Source of the DNA: Nitrobacteraceae bacterium AZCC 2146 | GTDB taxonomy: Bacteria; Pseudomonadota; Alphaproteobacteria; Rhizobiales; Xanthobacteraceae | Assembly (NCBI GenBank): GCA_036924855.1 | Contig: JBAGRP010000001.1 | Span: 4,154,001 to 4,218,000, forward strand | Direction: 5' to 3' | DNA: 64,000 nt | Shown here: positions 17,338 through 26,940 of the stretch, piece by piece | How positions within the stretch are numbered: the stretch's first letter is position 1 | How the letters are laid out: each line of letters starts with the position of its first letter | Position numbers and translations under genes: made by a program | Notes under the pieces: model-generated | Told to the model about the DNA's origin: nothing | The model's database searches: none | Seen by the model: the letters and a program-made list of their open reading frames with translations, nothing else

Positions 17338-19563
17338 ATGAAGCGAATGAGGCGAGTGAGGCGGCTGGCGCGGCGGTTCGGATTTGCCCGTGCGCTGTGT
17401 GTCGCGCTGCTGCTCGGACTGGCGCTGCTGCGGATCGCCGACCTGCCTGCGCTCGAAGAATTGCGGGTCCGGACCTTCGATACGTTTCAGCTGATCCAGC
17501 CGCGGGCGAAGACGGCGAGACCGGTGACCATCGTCGATATCGACGAGAAGAGTCTGAAGAAATACGGCCAGTTTCCATGGCCGCGCACGCGCATCGCCGA
17601 CCTCGTCACCAACCTCACCAAGCTCGGCGCGGTCGTGATCGCCTTCGACATCGTGTTCTCCGAACCGGACCGGCTGACGCCATCCCTTGTCGCCGACAGC
17701 ACCCCGGGCCTCGACGATGACACGCGCACCAAGCTGCGGGCGCTGCCGAGCAACGACCAGGTGCTGGCCGACGCCATCAAGCGCTCCCGCGTCGTTCTGG
17801 GCGAATCCGGATTGCCCTATGTCGTTGCAGAATTCGACAAGGCACTGCCGCTGACTGCCCTCGCGATGCTCGGGGGTGAACCCCAACCGTTCCTGCTGAA
17901 TTTCCCGGGACTGGTCCGCAACGTGCAAACGCTGGAGAACGCCGCCGCAGGGCGCGGCCTTTTCTCCATCCGCACCGAGCGTGACGGCATCGTGCGGCGC
18001 GTGCCGATGATGATGCAGGCGCAGGGCGCGACAATGCCGTCGCTGAGCTTCGAAATGCTGCGGGTGGCGACCGGCACCGACACCATCTTCATCAAGTCGG
18101 ATCGTGCCGGCATCAAGAGCGTCGCAGTGAAGGGCTTTGAAGTACCGACCGACCGCAACGGCCAGCTCTGGGTGCATTTCGCAAAGAGCGATCCAGATAT
18201 CTACGTTTCGGCAGCCGACGTGCTCGACGGCACGGTGGCGCCGGCTGCCATCGCGCGCAAACTGATCCTGATAGGTACCTCCGCAGTCGGGCTGCTCGAC
18301 GTCAAGACCACGCCGATCGACCCGGTGATGCCGGGCGTCGAGGTTCACGCCCAGGTGCTGGAAAGCGCGCTGACGCGCACCGTGCTGTCGCAGCCAAACT
18401 ACGCCATCGGCGCCGAGCTTTGCGCCGCGCTGCTGCTCGGCATTGCCGTGATCTGGCTGGCGCCGCTGTTCGGCCCGGTCACGCTGTTGGCCATGGGCGC
18501 CGTATTCGCGGCGCTGCTGGCGGGGACGTCATGGTATTTTTACACGCAGTATCGGCTGCTGATCGACTTCACCTATCCGCTGCTCTCCACCACGCTGATC
18601 TATCTCACGCTGATCTTCAGCAACTTCGTCCGCGAACAGGCGCAGCGCCGCCGGATCCGCTCCGCCTTCAGCCAGTATCTGTCACCGGCGCTGGTCGAAC
18701 AACTCGCGCAGTCGCCGGAAAAGCTGGTGCTCGGCGGCGAAGAGCGCGAGATGACCATCATGTTCAGCGACGTCCGCGGTTTCACCGCGATTTCGGAATC
18801 CTACAAGCACGATCCGCACGGCCTGACCACGCTGATGAACCGGTTCCTGACGCCGCTCACCAACGCGATCCTCGACCGCAAGGGCACCATCGACAAATAC
18901 ATGGGCGACGCCATCATGGCGTTCTGGAACGCGCCGATCGACGATGCCGACCACCAGATCAATGCCTGCGACGCCGCGCTCGACATGCTGGAGCGGATCG
19001 AGGGCCTCAACAAACAGCGCGAGATCGAAGCGCAGCAGGGCGGCCATGTTTACATCCCGATCAATGTCGGCGTCGGGCTCAACACCGGCATCTGCGTGGT
19101 CGGCAATATGGGCTCGGATCTGCGGTTCGACTATTCCGTGCTCGGCGACAGCGTCAATCTGGCGTCACGGCTGGAAGGCCAGTCGAAGGAATACGGCTTT
19201 CCAATCATCATCGGATCGAAGACCGCACTGGCGGTGAAGGAAAAGTTCGCGATTCTCGAACTCGACTTCATCATGGTGAAGGGCAAGACCGAGCCGGAGG
19301 TGATCTATGCTGTCGCCGGCCGCGAGGAGATGGCGCAATCCGAGCGCTTCCAGATGCTGCGCAACCTGACCATCGAGATGCTGGCATGCTACCGCGGCCG
19401 CGACTGGGAGGGCGCGTTGTTTGCCATCGAGCGCGGACGGCGCTCCGATGTCGGGCATCTGCTGGAGCTATTGTACGATCTCTATGAGAAGCGCATCCAT
19501 GCGTTTCAGCAGAATCCGCCGGCCGAGGACTGGAACGGGGCCTTTGCGCTGCTGACGAAGTAA
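17338..19563 (+). CDS. CHASE2-domain class III adenylate/guanylate cyclase
   Basis: 741 residues. An N-terminal membrane segment (about 16-34), a large extracytoplasmic CHASE2 sensor (about 45-345), three membrane helices (about 350-425), then a class III cyclase domain with metal aspartates in FSDVRGFT (near 477) and YMGDAIMAF (near 523), VLGDSVNLASRL, and the purine-contacting Lys in MVKGKTEP (near 646). It should make cAMP (or cGMP) in response to a periplasmic signal. It starts 28 bp after the HlyD stop, on the same strand, which suggests one transcript with the secretion genes. Confidence 0.92.
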   Translation: MKRMRRVRRLARRFGFARALCVALLLGLALLRIADLPALEELRVRTFDTFQLIQPRAKTARPVTIVDIDEKSLKKYGQFPWPRTRIADLVTNLTKLGAVVIAFDIVFSEPDRLTPSLVADSTPGLDDDTRTKLRALPSNDQVLADAIKRSRVVLGESGLPYVVAEFDKALPLTALAMLGGEPQPFLLNFPGLVRNVQTLENAAAGRGLFSIRTERDGIVRRVPMMMQAQGATMPSLSFEMLRVATGTDTIFIKSDRAGIKSVAVKGFEVPTDRNGQLWVHFAKSDPDIYVSAADVLDGTVAPAAIARKLILIGTSAVGLLDVKTTPIDPVMPGVEVHAQVLESALTRTVLSQPNYAIGAELCAALLLGIAVIWLAPLFGPVTLLAMGAVFAALLAGTSWYFYTQYRLLIDFTYPLLSTTLIYLTLIFSNFVREQAQRRRIRSAFSQYLSPALVEQLAQSPEKLVLGGEEREMTIMFSDVRGFTAISESYKHDPHGLTTLMNRFLTPLTNAILDRKGTIDKYMGDAIMAFWNAPIDDADHQINACDAALDMLERIEGLNKQREIEAQQGGHVYIPINVGVGLNTGICVVGNMGSDLRFDYSVLGDSVNLASRLEGQSKEYGFPIIIGSKTALAVKEKFAILELDFIMVKGKTEPEVIYAVAGREEMAQSERFQMLRNLTIEMLACYRGRDWEGALFAIERGRRSDVGHLLELLYDLYEKRIHAFQQNPPAEDWNGAFALLTK

Positions 19564-19575
19564 CGCGAAGGCGTT

Positions 19576-20160
19576 CTAGATTTCCCGCAAGCCCCGCATC
19601 GAGGGCACGCTGACTTCCGCGAGCTTCAGCGCATCCTCGTTCTGGTCGATCGCCACATACTGGCCGTCCCAATAGGTCAGCGCGGTGCGGGGCGCGGCGG
19701 TGATCACGTCGCGCACCCGGCCGATCACGATGGCATGGGAGTGCCGCTCGATGATCTCCTCGACGTCGCAATCGATCGCGGCGAGGCCGCCGACCAGCAG
19801 CGGCACGCCGGTGGCGCGGGTGATCCACTGCGCGCCGGCGAAACGTTCCGCGCCCTTCAGCCCATCCTTGCCGGAAAACCGCTCGGCGATATCGAGCTGA
19901 TCGGCGGTGAGAATGTTGACGCCGAAGGCGGCGTAGCGCTGCAGCAGCGGCCATGACGACGACTGCCGGTTGACGCTGACGATCAGGGTCGGCGGATCGA
20001 CCGACAGCGACGACACCGACGTCACCGTCATGCCGGAAATCTCCTTGCCGCGCCCGACGGTGATGACGCTGACGCCGCCGGCCAGCGCCCGCATGGCGCC
20101 GCGGAAATCGGCGGAAGGCACATCGCGTTCGATCTTGATATTGCGCACGACTGAATTCAT
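19576..20160 (-). CDS. Flavin reductase (FMN) domain protein, partner of SsuD
   Basis: 194 residues of the flavin_reductase/HpaC-like family: RGAMRALAGGVSVITVG, GMTVTSVSSLSVDPPTLIVSVN and the C-terminal GRVRDV strand. It would supply FMNH2 to the alkanesulfonate monooxygenase upstream in the operon. It is the last gene, seven bases after the ATPase stop. It is not the NADPH-reductase fold of E. coli SsuE, but a functional replacement (inference). The start ATG 20160 is preferred over a longer in-frame extension into ssuB. Confidence 0.85.
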   Translation of the reverse strand: MNSVVRNIKIERDVPSADFRGAMRALAGGVSVITVGRGKEISGMTVTSVSSLSVDPPTLIVSVNRQSSSWPLLQRYAAFGVNILTADQLDIAERFSGKDGLKGAERFAGAQWITRATGVPLLVGGLAAIDCDVEEIIERHSHAIVIGRVRDVITAAPRTALTYWDGQYVAIDQNEDALKLAEVSVPSMRGLREI

Positions 20161-20167
20161 GGCGGTC

Positions 20168-21013
20168 TCACAGGTCAGTTGCGTCGTCCCCGGCGGAAAG
20201 CAGATTGCGCAGGATCGAACCTTCGAGTGCGGCGAGATCGGCCGAACCACGCTGCCGCGGCCGGGCGATATCGACGTGAATGTCGTGGGCGATGCGCCCC
20301 TCCTCGATCACCAGCACGCGGTCCGCAAGTGCGACGGCTTCCGACACATCGTGGGTGACCAGAATCGAGGTGAAGGCCTGATCGTGCCAGACCCGGCCAA
20401 GCAGGCGCTGCATCGAGATCCGCGTCAGCGCGTCGAGCGCGCCGAGCGGCTCGTCCAGCGCCAGCACACGGGGATGGCTGACCAGTGCGCGCGCCAATGC
20501 GACACGCTGCTTCTGCCCGCCGGAGAGAACCGCCGGCCATTGCTCGCGCTTGTCGGCGAGACCGACTTCCTCCAGCGCGCGTTCGGCGCGTGCCTTGGCA
20601 TCGACCGAGGTGCGATCGCGACCGAGGCCGACTTCCACATTGGACAGCACCCGTGCCCACGGCAGCAGCCGCGGCTCCTGGAACATCACGCGGATGTCTT
20701 CCGGGCGGGTCTCTTCGCCAAAACTGATGGTGCCGGAGGTCGGCTTGTCCAAACCCGCGATCAGGCGCAGCAGCGTGCTCTTGCCGCAGCCGCTCTGGCC
20801 GACGATGGCGACGAACTGGCCGGCCGGAATATGCAGATCGACACCGCGCAGCACCTCATTGGCGCCGAAGGATTTTCGCAGGCCACGAATGGTCAGCGAC
20901 AGACCGCGCGAATGCGGCTCGGCGTTGCGGCGGGCGGTCAGTGCCTGCTCGATACCCGCGGGGGCATCGACGAGTTCGGCATCGGCGGGAACGAATCGAA
21001 GGGGCTGCTGCAT
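20168..21013 (-). CDS. ssuB: Sulfonate ABC transporter ATPase
   Basis: 281 residues from ATG 21013 (TTG 21037 would add eight). Walker [10 protein letters not shown] (72-80), EPRLLPW (typical of SsuB/TauB), signature LSGGQ (163-167) and LALDEP (184-189). It drives uptake through the 21045 permease. The first 35 residues are an extension rich in Ala, seen in rhizobial SsuB. The neighbours SsuD and SsuA-like receptor support aliphatic sulfonates as substrate. Confidence 0.88.
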   Translation of the reverse strand: MQQPLRFVPADAELVDAPAGIEQALTARRNAEPHSRGLSLTIRGLRKSFGANEVLRGVDLHIPAGQFVAIVGQSGCGKSTLLRLIAGLDKPTSGTISFGEETRPEDIRVMFQEPRLLPWARVLSNVEVGLGRDRTSVDAKARAERALEEVGLADKREQWPAVLSGGQKQRVALARALVSHPRVLALDEPLGALDALTRISMQRLLGRVWHDQAFTSILVTHDVSEAVALADRVLVIEEGRIAHDIHVDIARPRQRGSADLAALEGSILRNLLSAGDDATDL

Positions 21014-21044
21014 GTTCACTCTCGGACTCTTGCTCAAGCTCTGC

Positions 21045-21851
21045 TCAATGTTTCTGGAAGGCCGGGTGCCAGGACAGCGTCAGCCGCTCCAGCACGCGCG
21101 AGGCGCTGTCGGCGACCTTGCCCAGCAATGCGTAGATCAGGATGCTAAGCACCACGACGTCGATCTGCATGAACTCGCGCGCCTGCATCGCCATGTAACC
21201 GAGGCCCGATGATGCCGCGATGGTCTCCGCAACGATCAACGTCAGCCACATGATGCCGAGCGCAAAGCGCACGCCGACGAAGATCGACGGCAGCGCCCCC
21301 GGGAAGATCACCCGGCGAAACAGCTCGCCATTGCTCATTCCGTAGATGCGGCCCATCTCGATCAGCTGCGGATCGACGGTGCGGATGCCGTGCAGCGTGT
21401 TGAGATAGATCGGGAAGAACACGCCGAGCGCGACCAGGAACAGCTTTGCCGACTCGTCGATGCCGAACCACAGGATCACCAGCGGGATCAGCGCCAGATG
21501 CGGCACGTTGCGAACCATCTGCAGCGTGGTGTCGGTGAGCTTGCTGCTCAGTTCCGACAGGCCGTTGGCGAGGCCAAACGCAAAGCCGATGCTGCCGCCG
21601 ATGGCGAAGCCGACCGATGCGCGCCAGAAGCTGACCCAGATGTTCTGCGCCAATTCGCCGGACAGCAGCAGCTTCCAGCCGGCCACCGCGACGTCGCTCG
21701 GCGCCGGCATCACCCGCGCCGGCACGAAGCCGGTGACGCAGGCGGCCTGCCAGGCCAGCAGAATCACCAGCGGCACGATCCACTGGGTCAGGCCGTCGAC
21801 ACGCGGCAGTCGCCAGGCGCGAACGCGGGGAAGGATTTCAACAATACTCAT
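21045..21851 (-). CDS. ssuC: Sulfonate ABC transporter permease
   Basis: 268 residues, about six membrane helices. The BPD_transp_1 loop ([24 protein letters not shown]) contains the EAA-type coupling motif that contacts SsuB. The ATG overlaps the SsuD stop (ATGA), so translation is coupled. Length and order fit the family. Confidence 0.9.
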   Translation of the reverse strand: MSIVEILPRVRAWRLPRVDGLTQWIVPLVILLAWQAACVTGFVPARVMPAPSDVAVAGWKLLLSGELAQNIWVSFWRASVGFAIGGSIGFAFGLANGLSELSSKLTDTTLQMVRNVPHLALIPLVILWFGIDESAKLFLVALGVFFPIYLNTLHGIRTVDPQLIEMGRIYGMSNGELFRRVIFPGALPSIFVGVRFALGIMWLTLIVAETIAASSGLGYMAMQAREFMQIDVVVLSILIYALLGKVADSASRVLERLTLSWHPAFQKH

Positions 21852-23020
21852 GATTGCGATGCCTGTTTGGCGAGCGGACGATGCTCATTGGCGATGGTTT
21901 CGCCGAGCGGGCCGGTTTGGGCACGCAGCGGCGTGACGTTGTCGTGGCTCTGCAGCGAGAGCAGCGGGAACACGAGTTCGGCGAAGCGATAGGCTTCCTC
22001 GAGATGCGGATAGCCGGACATGATGAAGGTATCGACGCCGACGTCCTGATATTCCTTGATCCGCGCCGCCACGGTCTGTGGGTCGCCGACCAGGGCCGTA
22101 CCGGCACCGCCACGCACCAGGCCGACGCCGGCCCAGAGGTTGGGGCTGATCTCCAGCCTGTCGCGGCGACCGCCATGCAACTGCGCCATGCGCTGCTGCC
22201 CCACCGAATCCTGCCGCGCGAGGGTCTTCTGCGCCGCGGCGATGGTGTCATCGGTGACGTACTGGATCAGTTCGTCGGCGGCCTTCCACGCGGCCTCGTT
22301 GGTTTCGCGCACCACCACATGCAGCCGGATGCCGAAGGAGAGTTTTCGGCCGCGCTTCGCCGCAGCAGCTTTCACCCGCGCAACCTTCTCGGCAACTGCG
22401 GCGGGGGGCTCACCCCAGGTCAGATATTTGTCCACCGTATCGACAGCGACATCGATGCCGGCATCCGACGAGCCGCCGAAATACAGCGGCGGGCGCGGCG
22501 ACTGCACCGGCGGGAAGATCAGCCGGCCGTCCTCGATGCTGATGTGCTTGCCCTGCACATTGACGGTCTTGCCGGCAAGCAGATCGCTGTAGACGTTGAG
22601 GAATTCGCGGGTGACGGCGTAGCGCTCGTCATGATCGAGGAAGATACCGTCGCCTTTGTTCTCGACGGGATCGCCGCCGGTGACGACGTTGATCAGCAAC
22701 CGTCCGTTGGTGACGCGATCAAGTGTGGCGGTCATCCGCGCGGCAACGCTCGGCGACTGCAGACCCGGCCGCACCGCGACGAGATAACGCAAACGCTCGG
22801 TCCAGGGTGCGACGGCCGACGCCACCACCCAGGAATCCTCGCAGCTGCGTCCGGTCGGCAGCAGCACGCCGAAATAGCCGAGCTGGTCCGCGGCCTGCGC
22901 CACCTGGCGCAGATAGTTGAAATTGACCTCGCGGGCGCCATTGCTGGTGCCGAGATAGCGGCCATCGCCATGGGTCGGCAGGAACCAGAGGACATTGGCT
23001 TTGGGTGATGAATGGCTCAT
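21848..23020 (-). CDS. ssuD: FMNH2-dependent alkanesulfonate monooxygenase
   Basis: 390 residues, close to the usual ~380. Marks of Ssu[18 protein letters not shown] at the start, [12 protein letters not shown] near 55, [12 protein letters not shown] near 110, [12 protein letters not shown] near 183 and the loop around 280-300. It cleaves C-S bonds of alkanesulfonates, releasing sulfite and an aldehyde, using FMNH2 from the reductase at 19576. It lies between the receptor and the permease, an order ssuA-D-C-B as in E. coli. Confidence 0.93.
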   Translation of the reverse strand: MSHSSPKANVLWFLPTHGDGRYLGTSNGAREVNFNYLRQVAQAADQLGYFGVLLPTGRSCEDSWVVASAVAPWTERLRYLVAVRPGLQSPSVAARMTATLDRVTNGRLLINVVTGGDPVENKGDGIFLDHDERYAVTREFLNVYSDLLAGKTVNVQGKHISIEDGRLIFPPVQSPRPPLYFGGSSDAGIDVAVDTVDKYLTWGEPPAAVAEKVARVKAAAAKRGRKLSFGIRLHVVVRETNEAAWKAADELIQYVTDDTIAAAQKTLARQDSVGQQRMAQLHGGRRDRLEISPNLWAGVGLVRGGAGTALVGDPQTVAARIKEYQDVGVDTFIMSGYPHLEEAYRFAELVFPLLSLQSHDNVTPLRAQTGPLGETIANEHRPLAKQASQS

Positions 23021-23044
23021 GTGCCGGACTTTCTGTGTCTCTGA

Positions 23045-23995
23045 TCAGGTCTGTGTCGGTTTCCACACCGCGTCGCGGACCACGACCGGCTTCGGGATCA
23101 ATCCGAGCTTGTAGAAACGATCCGCGACGCCCTGCTGGGTGGCGACGATGTCGTCGGTGATGGGACCGACGGCGAACGACGAACGGTTGGCGGCGATAGT
23201 CTGGATATCCAGCGGAATGCCGGTCACGGCGCTAAGCGATTTTGCGACCTCGTCGCGGTGCGCCTCCGCCCACTTCGCCGTTGTCGCGGTGACGTCGATG
23301 ATCTGCTGCAGCACGGCGCCGTGACTCTTCGCAAAGTCTCGGTTGGCGATGTAGAAGGAATTGGTCTTGGTGATCTCGGAAGCGTTGACGAGGATACGGC
23401 CGGCTTGCTTGGTCTCACCGATGGCGAAATACGGATCCCAGATCGCCCAGGCATCGATGCTGCCATTGGCAAAGGCCGGGCCGGCATCGGGCGGCGCCAG
23501 ATAGACCGGCGCGATATCGGCATAGGTCAGGCCGGCCTTCTCAAGCGTCTGCACGACCACATTGTGCGCGCTCGATCCCTTGGTGAAACCGATCCGCTTG
23601 CCCTTGAGATCGGCGATGCTGCGAATGCTGGAATGGGCGGGCACCAGAATGCCCTGGCCGTTGGTGATCGGCTGGCCGGCGGCATAGACGATCGCCGCGC
23701 CCGCGGCCTGCGCAAACACCGGCGGCGAATCGCCGACCGCGCCGTAATCGACGCTGCCGACATTCATCGCTTCCAGCATCGGCGGGCCGGACGAAAACTC
23801 CACCCATTTGACGGCGATGCCCTGCGGGGCAAAATGCGTCTCCAGCGCCGCCTGCTGCCGCGCGATCACGAGCACGCCGTTCTTCTGGTAGCCGATCCGG
23901 ACTTCCTTCACGGCGGACTGCGCGCGTGACACTCCCGGCCACGCGGTCACAGCAGCGGCACCAAGCGACAATTGCAGGAATTCGCGACGCTTCAT
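23045..23995 (-). CDS. ssuA: Sulfonate ABC transporter substrate-binding protein
   Basis: 316 residues from ATG 23995. Two ATGs lie six bases apart; GGAG abuts the first (24001) but is six bases before the second, which decides the start. A Tat-type signal (KRREFLQLSLG) ends near AQ at 26. The mature part has the SsuA/nitrate-receptor fold: IGYQKNG, GAVGDSPPVFAQAAG, LKGKRIGFTKGSSAHN and AIWDPYFA. It would bind alkanesulfonates in the periplasm and heads the ssu operon. Confidence 0.9.
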   Translation of the reverse strand: MKRREFLQLSLGAAAVTAWPGVSRAQSAVKEVRIGYQKNGVLVIARQQAALETHFAPQGIAVKWVEFSSGPPMLEAMNVGSVDYGAVGDSPPVFAQAAGAAIVYAAGQPITNGQGILVPAHSSIRSIADLKGKRIGFTKGSSAHNVVVQTLEKAGLTYADIAPVYLAPPDAGPAFANGSIDAWAIWDPYFAIGETKQAGRILVNASEITKTNSFYIANRDFAKSHGAVLQQIIDVTATTAKWAEAHRDEVAKSLSAVTGIPLDIQTIAANRSSFAVGPITDDIVATQQGVADRFYKLGLIPKPVVVRDAVWKPTQT

Positions 23996-24399
23996 CTTCA
24001 TCTCCGGACGACGATGCCGCGAATTTACGCAATCATGTCGGCTGTCAGGGATGATGGTGTTGCGTCCGCGAGGTGTCGATAGCTCCCAAAAAATAGCGAT
24101 ATGCGCACTGCCACACGCGGATTCGACGGCGCGTTCCTTTCAAGGTTTGGGGCAAACACAGCGCATTTTTCTCTACGCATTTATGCATGGCAGGGCTTCG
24201 AAATCTGCGCCCTGCCATGAGCCTTTCAAATCCCGACCACGACTGCGCATCGGTACAGCCCGGTTTCAAACTGCGCATTGACGCTTTGTTAATGACGTCC
24301 CACAGGGCTCCCGACAATCGGCACCGCATCTATGCAACTACCGGTATTTCGGCGAACGATTTAACCAAACCTACAAGGGAGTTTGCGAGGGTCGCGACC
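23996..24399. promoter_or_regulatory. Divergent intergenic region, ssu operon and GGDEF-EAL gene
   Basis: 404 bp with no supported gene; the open frame extending upstream of 24400 has no family features. It must hold both promoters. It is AT-richer around 24090-24190. No strong dyad or Cbl/CysB-like site could be picked by eye. Confidence 0.5.
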
Positions 24400-26238
24400 A
24401 TGCAGAATGCATCCGCCCCAGACCTGCCGCCTCTCTCCGCGGACATCGATCCGATGGCCCCCGACGCACGCTCGGCCTGGGTCAATGGCGGATTCGCCGG
24501 CGATGATGCCGTTGCCGAGCTCGAAATCCTGCGCGAAATCGTGCGGATGCTGCCGGCCTCTGTGACGGTCCAGGACGACCAGGGCAATTTCCGGCTGGTG
24601 AACGATGCCGCCGCCGCGCAATTCAGCGTCCCGGCGGACGGTTTTCGCGCCGGCTCACCGAATTCGGACTTTCTGAATCATCGCCGCGAGACCGCGGTCG
24701 ATCTGCTGCAATCCGGCCGTTCCGTTGCTTTCGAGGAGCGCGTTTGCGGCGCACAGGACAACAAGGTGTTTCTGACCCACCACCGCCCGGTGCGCATCGG
24801 CGATCAAAGCCTGCTGCTGTCGAGCGCCATCGATCTCAGCCGGCAGAAGGCCATCGAGGAAGAACTGTTCCGGTGCGCTTATTATGACGAGCTCACCAAC
24901 CTGCCGATGCGGCGGGTGATCGAAAAGCACGCCAACGACATCATCGCCCGGGACGACGACGCCGACCGCTTCGCGCTGGCTTTCCTCGACATCGATAATT
25001 TCAAGCACATCAACGACTACTACGGCCACGCCGTCGGCGATTCGCTGCTGATCGAATTCGCCAGGCGCCTCGGCCTCGATCTGCGCGGCTCCGACATGCT
25101 GTCGCGAATATCGGGCGATGAGTTCCTCCTGCTGCTGAATCCGATCCAGAGCGAACAGGAAGTGGCCGAATATCTCGAGCTTCTGCTGCAGCGCCTGCGC
25201 GCGCCGTTCTTCATCGATGGCTCCGAGGTGTTCGCTTCGGCATCGATCGGCGTCAGCCTGTATCCCGAGCATGGCCGCAGCTACGACGCGCTGCGCCAGA
25301 ACGCCGACATCGCGATGTACCGCATCAAGAACCAGACCAAGGGCGCCGCGGTGTTCTTCGACGCCAGCATGGAGCGCGAAGCGCTGGCCCGCATGGCGAC
25401 CGAGCAAGCACTGCGGCTGGCGATTCTCGACAAGCGGTTCTGCTGCGCGTTCCAGCCCAAGGTCGATATCCGCACCCACGAGATCAAGGGCATCGAGGCG
25501 CTGGTGCGGCTGCGCGACGACGACGGCGTGATCCAGGCGCCTGGCACCTTCATCAATCTCGCGGTCGAACTCGGCCTCATCGACGAACTCACCCATCTGG
25601 TGCTGGCGGAAATCATGAAGTCGATCGACCTGATCGACGAGACCTTTGGCGCCGGCGCCAGCATCAGCATCAACGTCGCCGCCAAGCAGGCCGGCAATCC
25701 GGAGTTCATGCTGGCCTTTGCACGGGCGATCGAGGAAACCGGCTGCCCGACGCGCTTCATCGTCGAGGTGACCGAGGACGCCTTCGTCGCCAAGACGCAT
25801 TTTCAGGACGATATCCTGCCGATGTTCCGCAAGCTCGGCGTCGGCATCTCGATCGACGATTTCGGCATCGGCTATTCGTCGCTGTCGGCGCTGGCCGATA
25901 TCACCGCCGACGAAATCAAGATCGACCGCTCCTTCATCACCGACATTCATAAGCGGCCGCGCAGCCAGGGCATCCTGCGGGCGATCGAATCGCTCAGCGA
26001 GGCGCTCGGCATGACCGTGATCGCCGAAGGCGTCGAGACCTTCGAGGAACTGACCTATCTGCAGGCCGCCACCCGTATCCGCTACGCGCAGGGTTATTAT
26101 TTCTCCAAGCCGATCTTTCTCGAAGAACTGCAGCCACTGGCCCGGCCGAATAGCGACGTGCGCGGCACCTCGTCCACACGCCCGATGGAAAACAGCCGCC
26201 CGGCCTATTCCCGCGCCGGTGGCCGCCGCAGCTACTGA
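24400..26238 (+). CDS. PAS-like/GGDEF/EAL cyclic-di-GMP protein
   Basis: 612 residues from ATG 24400, with GAGGG eight bases upstream. A PAS-like region (about 45-150) precedes a GGDEF domain whose signature is SGDEF (238-242), with an RxxD inhibitory site five residues before it. The EAL domain has EAL (366-368), a VEVTED stretch and DDFGIGYSSL (486 on). All core EAL metal residues seem present; SGDEF variants can be active, so it may make, break or do both to c-di-GMP. No membrane segment, so cytosolic. The proline/arginine-rich tail is variable. Confidence 0.9.
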   Translation: MQNASAPDLPPLSADIDPMAPDARSAWVNGGFAGDDAVAELEILREIVRMLPASVTVQDDQGNFRLVNDAAAAQFSVPADGFRAGSPNSDFLNHRRETAVDLLQSGRSVAFEERVCGAQDNKVFLTHHRPVRIGDQSLLLSSAIDLSRQKAIEEELFRCAYYDELTNLPMRRVIEKHANDIIARDDDADRFALAFLDIDNFKHINDYYGHAVGDSLLIEFARRLGLDLRGSDMLSRISGDEFLLLLNPIQSEQEVAEYLELLLQRLRAPFFIDGSEVFASASIGVSLYPEHGRSYDALRQNADIAMYRIKNQTKGAAVFFDASMEREALARMATEQALRLAILDKRFCCAFQPKVDIRTHEIKGIEALVRLRDDDGVIQAPGTFINLAVELGLIDELTHLVLAEIMKSIDLIDETFGAGASISINVAAKQAGNPEFMLAFARAIEETGCPTRFIVEVTEDAFVAKTHFQDDILPMFRKLGVGISIDDFGIGYSSLSALADITADEIKIDRSFITDIHKRPRSQGILRAIESLSEALGMTVIAEGVETFEELTYLQAATRIRYAQGYYFSKPIFLEELQPLARPNSDVRGTSSTRPMENSRPAYSRAGGRRSY

Positions 26239-26248
26239 CCGACCGCGC

Positions 26249-26333
26249 TGTCATTGCTAGCGCAAGCGAAGCAATTCAGAGGGCATCCCGCGAAGGCTGG
26301 ATGGCTTCGTCGCAACTGCTCCTCGCAATGACG
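26249..26333. repeat. Dispersed intergenic palindromic repeat
   Basis: Outer arms TGTCATTGCT (26249) and CGCAATGACG (to 26333) enclose two inner partial dyads (GCGAAGCAATTCAG- and GGATGGCTTCGTCGC-like). This is the style of the common short interspersed palindromes of Bradyrhizobium intergenic DNA. It sits between the GGDEF-EAL gene and yccF. Confidence 0.6.
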
Positions 26334-26381
26334 AATGGAACCACGTAGAATGGCGGAGCCCCTTCTCCAGGAAAGACTCCC

Positions 26382-26786
26382 ATGCCCGTTGTCCCGCTGT
26401 TCCTGAATATCCTCTGGATCGTCTTCGGCGGCCTGTGGATGGCGGCTGGCTGGGTACTCGCGGCCATCGTCATGGCCATCACCATCATCGGCCTGCCCTG
26501 GGCACGCGCGGCCTTCAATATCGCCGCCTATACGCTGCTGCCCTTCGGCCAAAAAGCTGTGCGCCGCGACAGCCTCACCGGCCAGACCGATTTCGGCACC
26601 GGCGTGTTCGGGCTGATCGGCAATATCATCTGGTTCGTGCTGGCCGGCTGGTGGCTGGCGCTCGGACATCTGCTGACGGCAATCGCACTGGCGGTGACCA
26701 TCATCGGCATCCCCTTCGCCTGGGCGCATCTGAAGCTCGCCGGCATCGCACTGTGGCCGATCGGCAAGGTCATCGTGCCCGCATAA
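26382..26786 (+). CDS. YccF-domain inner membrane protein
   Basis: 134 residues with two copies of the YccF motif: NILWIVFGGLW with TIIGLPWARAAF in the first half, NIIWFVLAGWW with TIIGIPFAWAHL in the second. About four membrane helices. AGGAAAG precedes the ATG. The molecular role of the family is unknown. Confidence 0.88.
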   Translation: MPVVPLFLNILWIVFGGLWMAAGWVLAAIVMAITIIGLPWARAAFNIAAYTLLPFGQKAVRRDSLTGQTDFGTGVFGLIGNIIWFVLAGWWLALGHLLTAIALAVTIIGIPFAWAHLKLAGIALWPIGKVIVPA

Positions 26787-26940
26787 GAAATCGCGCGACG
26801 GAATTGCTGCAACTGCTCTCAAGATAGAGCAGCTTCAATCTTCAACTGGCCATTCCCTCACCCGCAAACTGCACTAACATCTCCCGGTGTCACACAGGCC
26901 GTTAAGGCCGGACATTGAACGCCATCGGGAGGAGACCGTC

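Noticed and set aside
24187..24399. N-terminal extension of the GGDEF-EAL protein
   Set aside because: No conserved features; the ribosome binding site favours ATG 24400.
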